Assembly (NCBI GenBank): GCA_900771185.1
Contig: CAAGND010000319.1
Coordinates: 1-10,662, forward strand
Origin: Clostridia bacterium
GTDB taxonomy: Bacteria; Bacillota; Clostridia; Oscillospirales; Acutalibacteraceae
Reading direction: 5' to 3'
Length of the DNA: 10,662 nt
The notes under the pieces were generated by a model that saw nothing but the letters and a program-made list of their open reading frames with translations, searched no databases and was not told the DNA's origin. Positions 6,542 to 10,662 of this stretch are shown one piece after another. Position 1 is the stretch's first letter. Each line of letters starts with the position of its first letter. A program made the position numbers and the translations under genes.

Positions 6542-8449
6542 ATGGAAATCAAAAAGGTATTAATAATATTCAAAACACATCTTGATGTGGGCTTCACCGA
6601 TTTTGCGGCAAAAGTCAGAAAAAAATATGAGGAAAATTTCATCCCGAACGCAATAAAGACGGCAAGAGAGCTTCGTGAGGAAAACGGAGAGATTGCCTTC
6701 AAATGGACCACCGGTTCGTGGCTCATATATGAGTATCTGAAGAACGCGCCGGAGGAGAAGGTCAGGGAACTGAGCAAAGCTATAATGAACAGCGATATAT
6801 GCTGGCACGGTCTGCCGTGTACCACTCACACGGAACTTATGGACAGAGAACTGTTTGAATACGGTCTGTCGTTGAGTCGCCGCCTCGATGAAAAATTCGG
6901 CAAAAAAACGATTGCGGCGAAAATGACCGATGTGCCCGGCCACACAAAGGCAATGATACCGCTTCTGAAAAAGGCCGGAATAGAGTTCCTGCATATAGGA
7001 GTGAATCCGGCGTCCGCCGTGCCGGAGGTGCCTGAAATATTTCGTTGGCAGTGTGATACCGGAGAGAAAATAACGGTTATATATAACGGCGAGTACGGCA
7101 ATTTCACAGAGCTCGGACAAACGGGCATTGCGCTTTATTTTGCCCACACAAATGATAATCTCGGCGGTCAGACTCCTGAACAGGTCAAGGATACCTTTGC
7201 AAAGCTTCGCAGTCAGATGCCGAACGCCGAGCTTGTTGCAGCGGATTTGAACGATGTCGCCTTGGTCTTGCGTGAAATAGAGGATAGCCTGCCCGTCGTT
7301 ACGGATGAAATAGGCGACAGTTGGATACACGGCGTCGGGACAGATCCGAAAAAGGTTATGCAATTCAGAGCGCTCGAAAGAGTGCTTGAAAAAATGCCCG
7401 AGGGCGCAGACAAAGAAAAGCTCGCTTCCGGACTGCTGCTAATCCCGGAGCACACATGGGGGCTTGATGAAAAAACACATCTTCACGATAATGTTCACTA
7501 TTCCCGCACCGAGTTCGAAAGGCACAGGAATGACGAAAATTATAGAAAAATGGAAGCGTCATGGCGTGAACAGCGTGAATTTATGTATTGCGCGGTTGAT
7601 AGCTTGAGCGACAGCGCGAAGCGTGATTGCAAAGCTGCTCTTGATGAGCTGGAGCCCGAATATGCAGATGAGCGGGATACAATTGAAATCACTCCCTGCG
7701 AAGAAATCCGTGTTAAAGGCTACACCTTAAAATTCAACGAACAAGGAGAAATAAGTTTTCTTTCAAGCGGTGAAAAGGTTATTGCCGATGAAGAACACAA
7801 ATTGCTCACCTTCAGATATGAGCAGTTCTGCTATGACGATTATGTTCGGTTTCACACCCTCTATCATAGGATAGAGGACGACTGGGCGTGGCAGGATTTC
7901 ACAAAAGTGGGCATGGATAATGCGGTCAGCGAGCATTACAGTGCTCCGCCTCAGGCAAAAATATTGCGCAAGGGTGACTGCCTTATCATAGATTATACTT
8001 TCCCCGAGAGAGCAGTCAGTGAAATGGGCGCGCCGAAACTTATACAGGCAGCGATTGACTTTAGTGAAAGCATTAATATCAAAGTTACCATGTTCGGCAA
8101 AGCCGCCAACCGCATTGCGGAAGCTCTTTGGGTGGGATTCGCACCGAAAGCCGGGCACAAAATGATCGGGAAACTCGGCTCGTTTATAGACACGCGTTTT
8201 GTAATATCCCGCGGCAACAGGAATCTGCACGCGACCGATTTCGGCGTGCGATATGATGAACTTGATATAGTGTCTCCCGACTGTTCACTCGTGTCGCCCG
8301 GTGAGCCTCACCTTGTGGATTTTGTGAACACTGTTCCGCCTGAGAAAGAAGGCGTTTTCTTCAATCTGTATAATAATGTGTGGGGAACGAACTTCCCTAT
8401 GTGGTACGATGAGGACACGGCTTATCGCTTCGCGATAAAACTGAAATAA
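6542..8449 (+). CDS. GH38-like (alpha-mannosidase-like) protein resembling the DUF5054 group
   Basis: A 635-residue protein. The N-terminal part (about 1-330) carries what look like the metal and catalytic positions of the GH38 alpha-mannosidase fold: HLDVGFTD (His13, Asp15), MTDVPGHT (Asp130, in the place of the nucleophile in the family's DPFGHS-like motif) and EHTWGLDE (His304). In GH38 enzymes the equivalent His/Asp/Asp/His set binds zinc and attacks the sugar. The wording HLDVGFTD and GDSWIHG (258-264) fits the poorly studied DUF5054 group, from memory. The rest (about 340-635) looks beta-rich, as in GH38 C-terminal domains. No signal peptide is seen. GAGGA (6531-6535) six bases upstream fixes the start; the gene lies 41 bases after the preceding hydrolase and is the last of the plus-strand block. 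Activity on an alpha-linked sugar is plausible but not shown. Confidence 0.78.
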   Translation: MEIKKVLIIFKTHLDVGFTDFAAKVRKKYEENFIPNAIKTARELREENGEIAFKWTTGSWLIYEYLKNAPEEKVRELSKAIMNSDICWHGLPCTTHTELMDRELFEYGLSLSRRLDEKFGKKTIAAKMTDVPGHTKAMIPLLKKAGIEFLHIGVNPASAVPEVPEIFRWQCDTGEKITVIYNGEYGNFTELGQTGIALYFAHTNDNLGGQTPEQVKDTFAKLRSQMPNAELVAADLNDVALVLREIEDSLPVVTDEIGDSWIHGVGTDPKKVMQFRALERVLEKMPEGADKEKLASGLLLIPEHTWGLDEKTHLHDNVHYSRTEFERHRNDENYRKMEASWREQREFMYCAVDSLSDSAKRDCKAALDELEPEYADERDTIEITPCEEIRVKGYTLKFNEQGEISFLSSGEKVIADEEHKLLTFRYEQFCYDDYVRFHTLYHRIEDDWAWQDFTKVGMDNAVSEHYSAPPQAKILRKGDCLIIDYTFPERAVSEMGAPKLIQAAIDFSESINIKVTMFGKAANRIAEALWVGFAPKAGHKMIGKLGSFIDTRFVISRGNRNLHATDFGVRYDELDIVSPDCSLVSPGEPHLVDFVNTVPPEKEGVFFNLYNNVWGTNFPMWYDEDTAYRFAIKLK

Positions 8450-8455
8450 AAACAT

Positions 8456-8497
8456 AAACGATCCGCTTTTATAAGAGAAAAGAGGCGGATCGTTTTT
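8456..8497 (+). terminator. Rho-independent terminator of the plus-strand block
   Basis: AAACGATCCGC (8456-8466) pairs perfectly with GCGGATCGTTT (8485-8495), and TTTTT (8493-8497) closes the plus-strand side. CTTTT and AAAAG inside the loop can extend the stem with a small bulge. It begins seven bases after the stop of the GH38-like gene. The opposite side is also T-rich when read on the minus strand, so it may work in both directions as a back-up for the convergent gene. Confidence 0.85.
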
Positions 8498-8499
8498 GT

Positions 8500-8529
8500 A
8501 AAAAAACCTCTGCGGAAATCCGCAGAGGT
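8500..8529 (-). terminator. Rho-independent terminator of the minus-strand gene
   Basis: ACCTCTGCGG (8506-8515) and CCGCAGAGGT (8520-8529) form a perfect 10-base stem around a four-base loop. Read on the minus strand, the stem is followed at once by seven T residues (plus-strand A run, 8500-8506). It lies six bases past the stop codon (8536-8538) of the minus-strand gene. On the plus strand no T-run follows, so it is directional. Confidence 0.88.
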
Positions 8530-8535
8530 GCAATG

Positions 8536-10662
8536 TTATTCCGTGATGGTGACAGTCCGTTCGCCTGTTTTACTTTCGAACGTAAGAAGAGCTGTCTTGC
8601 TCGGAGCATCGTATTTGATATCACATTCTTCTCCGTCCACAAAGGCTTTTTTAGGCTCAAACGGAAGCTTGATTCTTATATTTGTCTCAAAGTCGCTTGC
8701 GCCAGCGGTGATCAGCTTCACACTGTGACCGATCTGCTCCATCTTTTTGATTCGAACGGAAGTGCCTATGATGCTGAGCGGTTCCTTTATCTCGCTGAGA
8801 TCGGTAAGGAGCGCGTCGGTACCGGGGGTGAGTGTTTTTTCGGTGATGATCGCAAAGTCCGGCGCATACATATCCGCAAACAAACCCTTGAGCGTCATCG
8901 GCTCGTCGTTTATGCTTTCATCCATTACTGCGGCTATGATTCGCTCGCCGCGCCTGAGGCAAAAGCTGTTCTTGAAAGTCACTGTTTTGCCCGAAGCTGT
9001 TACGGCTTTTGTGAAAACGTCACGAAGTATGTCCGCATTTTCTTTTGAAAAACTGAACACGCAAGGATTGGTGTTGATAAACGATACCGTTCCGCTGCCG
9101 CACTGCACTGTTCCCTCTTTTCCGAAAGGAAGACCGAGCATCTCAAAAAGGTGTTCAGCCGGACTGCTGTATTTGCCGGTCCACCAGCTTTTTATTGCGT
9201 GGAATGGGTCTTTGCCGTCTCCGACATAAATCAGAGAGCCTCCGCGCTTTACCCACTCTGCAAGGCAGTTGTTTATGTCGGGATAATCCGGTTTCATGAA
9301 TTCATAGCTTAGAACGAGAACATCGTAGTCGTCGAGATATCCGGGGAATCTTCTTGCGTTGTCAATGAGCACGGGGCGCACGGGGATGCCGTATTTAAGA
9401 AGCGGAAGTGCAAGAGAGAAAAATCCGGGAAAAGCGTTTGAGGACATGTATTTGAGCATAACCTCTCCGGTGGTGTCCTTCCCGGTAAAAAGAATGTTTC
9501 TGAAACTGTCAAAAAGTGATTCATCTTCAAGCAGCACCGTGCCGATTTTTTCCTCCGGTTTTTCGGAAAAGAAGCTGTCCGGATATTCGCGCTGATAAAG
9601 CTCGCAGTCGCCCGTGAGTATGCCGACCCGGAGCCCATCGGAGGGTTGCGTTTCAAAAGTGCCGAGCGTGTTGAACATGTTGTTTAGTATCGTTGCGTAT
9701 TCCCCGGGAATAGGCTGAGCGTCCGGAGAATTTTTCGGATATTTGCCGCTGAACACACGGTTTGGCCACGGGCATATTTCATATGAGTTGACACCGGGGT
9801 GAAGCAATGATGCTGTCACGGTGCAGAGATAATTTTTTCTGTAATCATCCCAATCGAAAGAGGGATTGTCTTCAATCGGGTCGTGGAGAAACCACATTTT
9901 GCGCCCGGTTCCCTTGACAAGCTCCTGCATAACGCCGTATTCAAGGTATGCGGTTTCGAAAGTGCGCTCCTTTCTCACGCCGTTGAACCAGTTGGCTTCA
10001 CGGGAAGTACCCGTCCACACCTGCGCGATGCAGCCGTCAACGCCGGGAATGTCGGAAAGCTTCCCCTCGGGACTGACTATTTTCCACTGCGTGTAGTTTA
10101 TCAGTGAGTGTGTGGGGACGTAGAAACGAAGATCCTTGTTGTATTTCACCTTTGCGTATTCTTTCACGGCGGAGCTGACACGGTCGATTGTTCTCGTGAA
10201 AAGATATGCTTTGAGCTTTGAGCATTTGTATTTGGCGTCGGCACTTTCGTGCGGCGCCTGCCACGCAACGTGATAGTAAAGCTCATATTCACGCTTGAAT
10301 GCGGGGGAGTAACCGGCTCTGTCCCAGAACTCAGGCTCTTCCACATGTATGGCGTCAACGCCCATGTCCACCACCCTTTTGAGCGTTTGTGTGATATAGT
10401 CCGCAAAAGCTACGGTGGGCACCATGTAGGGCGTGTTTTCGCTGTGATATATAATGTTTCCGTATCTGTCGGTCTGCGCCTCATCCCAGTGTTCTCGTCC
10501 GTCATATTTTCCGGTGAGATAGTCGAGATAACCCCCCCAGGATATGCCTGTCATGAAATGAATGACAATGTCTTTTTTTCTGAAAGCCTCTATGCGTTCG
10601 GGCAGGGTTTCATCGTTGCGGTATACCATGACAAAATCACAGTTGATATCGGTTCGTCCGTC
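8536..10662 (-). CDS. GH42-like putative glycoside hydrolase, 5' end cut by the window edge
   Basis: The frame is open from the right edge to the stop at 8536-8538: 708 residues are visible. The first Met (at 10629) has no ribosome binding site before it, and codons upstream stay open to the edge, so the true start lies outside. Numbering from that Met: residues 1-330 look like a TIM barrel, with HVEEPEFWDRAG (95-106) at a strand end where an acid/base Glu would be expected and SYEICPWPNR (282-291) as a possible second acidic position. About 395-500 resembles the amidotransferase-like domain seen after the barrel in GH42-type proteins (DVLVLSYE, 436-443; GGSLIYVGDG, 463-472). The remainder looks beta-rich. 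The active-site residues are a guess from position. The gene converges on the plus-strand block with its own terminator, so it belongs to a separate, perhaps co-regulated, unit. No export signal can be judged without the start. Confidence 0.72.
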   Translation of the reverse strand, partial: DGRTDINCDFVMVYRNDETLPERIEAFRKKDIVIHFMTGISWGGYLDYLTGKYDGREHWDEAQTDRYGNIIYHSENTPYMVPTVAFADYITQTLKRVVDMGVDAIHVEEPEFWDRAGYSPAFKREYELYYHVAWQAPHESADAKYKCSKLKAYLFTRTIDRVSSAVKEYAKVKYNKDLRFYVPTHSLINYTQWKIVSPEGKLSDIPGVDGCIAQVWTGTSREANWFNGVRKERTFETAYLEYGVMQELVKGTGRKMWFLHDPIEDNPSFDWDDYRKNYLCTVTASLLHPGVNSYEICPWPNRVFSGKYPKNSPDAQPIPGEYATILNNMFNTLGTFETQPSDGLRVGILTGDCELYQREYPDSFFSEKPEEKIGTVLLEDESLFDSFRNILFTGKDTTGEVMLKYMSSNAFPGFFSLALPLLKYGIPVRPVLIDNARRFPGYLDDYDVLVLSYEFMKPDYPDINNCLAEWVKRGGSLIYVGDGKDPFHAIKSWWTGKYSSPAEHLFEMLGLPFGKEGTVQCGSGTVSFINTNPCVFSFSKENADILRDVFTKAVTASGKTVTFKNSFCLRRGERIIAAVMDESINDEPMTLKGLFADMYAPDFAIITEKTLTPGTDALLTDLSEIKEPLSIIGTSVRIKKMEQIGHSVKLITAGASDFETNIRIKLPFEPKKAFVDGEECDIKYDAPSKTALLTFESKTGERTVTITE

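Noticed and set aside
6560..7363. 267-codon open frame on the minus strand
   Set aside because: It lies wholly inside the GH38-like gene, whose product has clear motifs; the antisense product is rich in Cys, His and Arg with no recognisable domain.
8533..9048. 171-codon open frame on the plus strand
   Set aside because: It is antisense to the 3' part of the GH42-like gene, starts just past its terminator and has no ribosome binding site or domain.
10597..10629. Met at 10629 as the true start of the minus-strand gene
   Set aside because: No purine-rich site precedes it, and the frame stays open to the window edge, so the gene is treated as 5' partial.

Overview
The window looks like a carbohydrate-use locus from an uncultured, probably gut- or rumen-type member of the Firmicutes (Clostridia-like). 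This assignment is inferred from strong AGGAGG-type ribosome binding sites, ATGA stop/start overlaps, AT-leaning codon use, a GPH-family sugar symporter, Big_2-type surface domains, and single-membrane logic (enzymes without signal peptides beside a sugar importer). No rRNA, tRNA, mobile element, integrase or CRISPR array is visible, and I cannot name a species.

Layout. Positions 61-4042 hold three plus-strand genes joined by two 4-base ATGA overlaps: a zinc-ribbon protein with about four membrane helices; a membrane-anchored protein with two zinc ribbons and two C-terminal Ig-like (Big_2) domains; and a 12-helix GPH (MelB-like) symporter. After a 142-base gap (4043-4184) come three more plus-strand genes: a calcineurin-like metallophosphoesterase, a clan GH-A-like glycoside hydrolase, and a GH38-like protein resembling the DUF5054 group. 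The block ends at a strong terminator (8456-8497). A second hairpin (8500-8529), pointing the other way, terminates the last gene. That gene is on the minus strand, converges on the block, and runs off the right edge (8536-10662, 5' end missing). It encodes a GH42-like protein with a putative TIM barrel, an amidotransferase-like domain and a beta-rich tail.

How they may work together (inference): the symporter imports a small glycoside or oligosaccharide, and the two plus-strand hydrolase-like proteins, which have no export signal, split it in the cytoplasm. The phosphoesterase could act on a phosphorylated intermediate, but nothing in the sequence fixes its substrate. The least familiar part is the zinc-ribbon membrane pair translationally coupled to the transporter. 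It could be an accessory or sensory module, and is the best candidate here for something undescribed. The substrate of the locus cannot be read from sequence alone.
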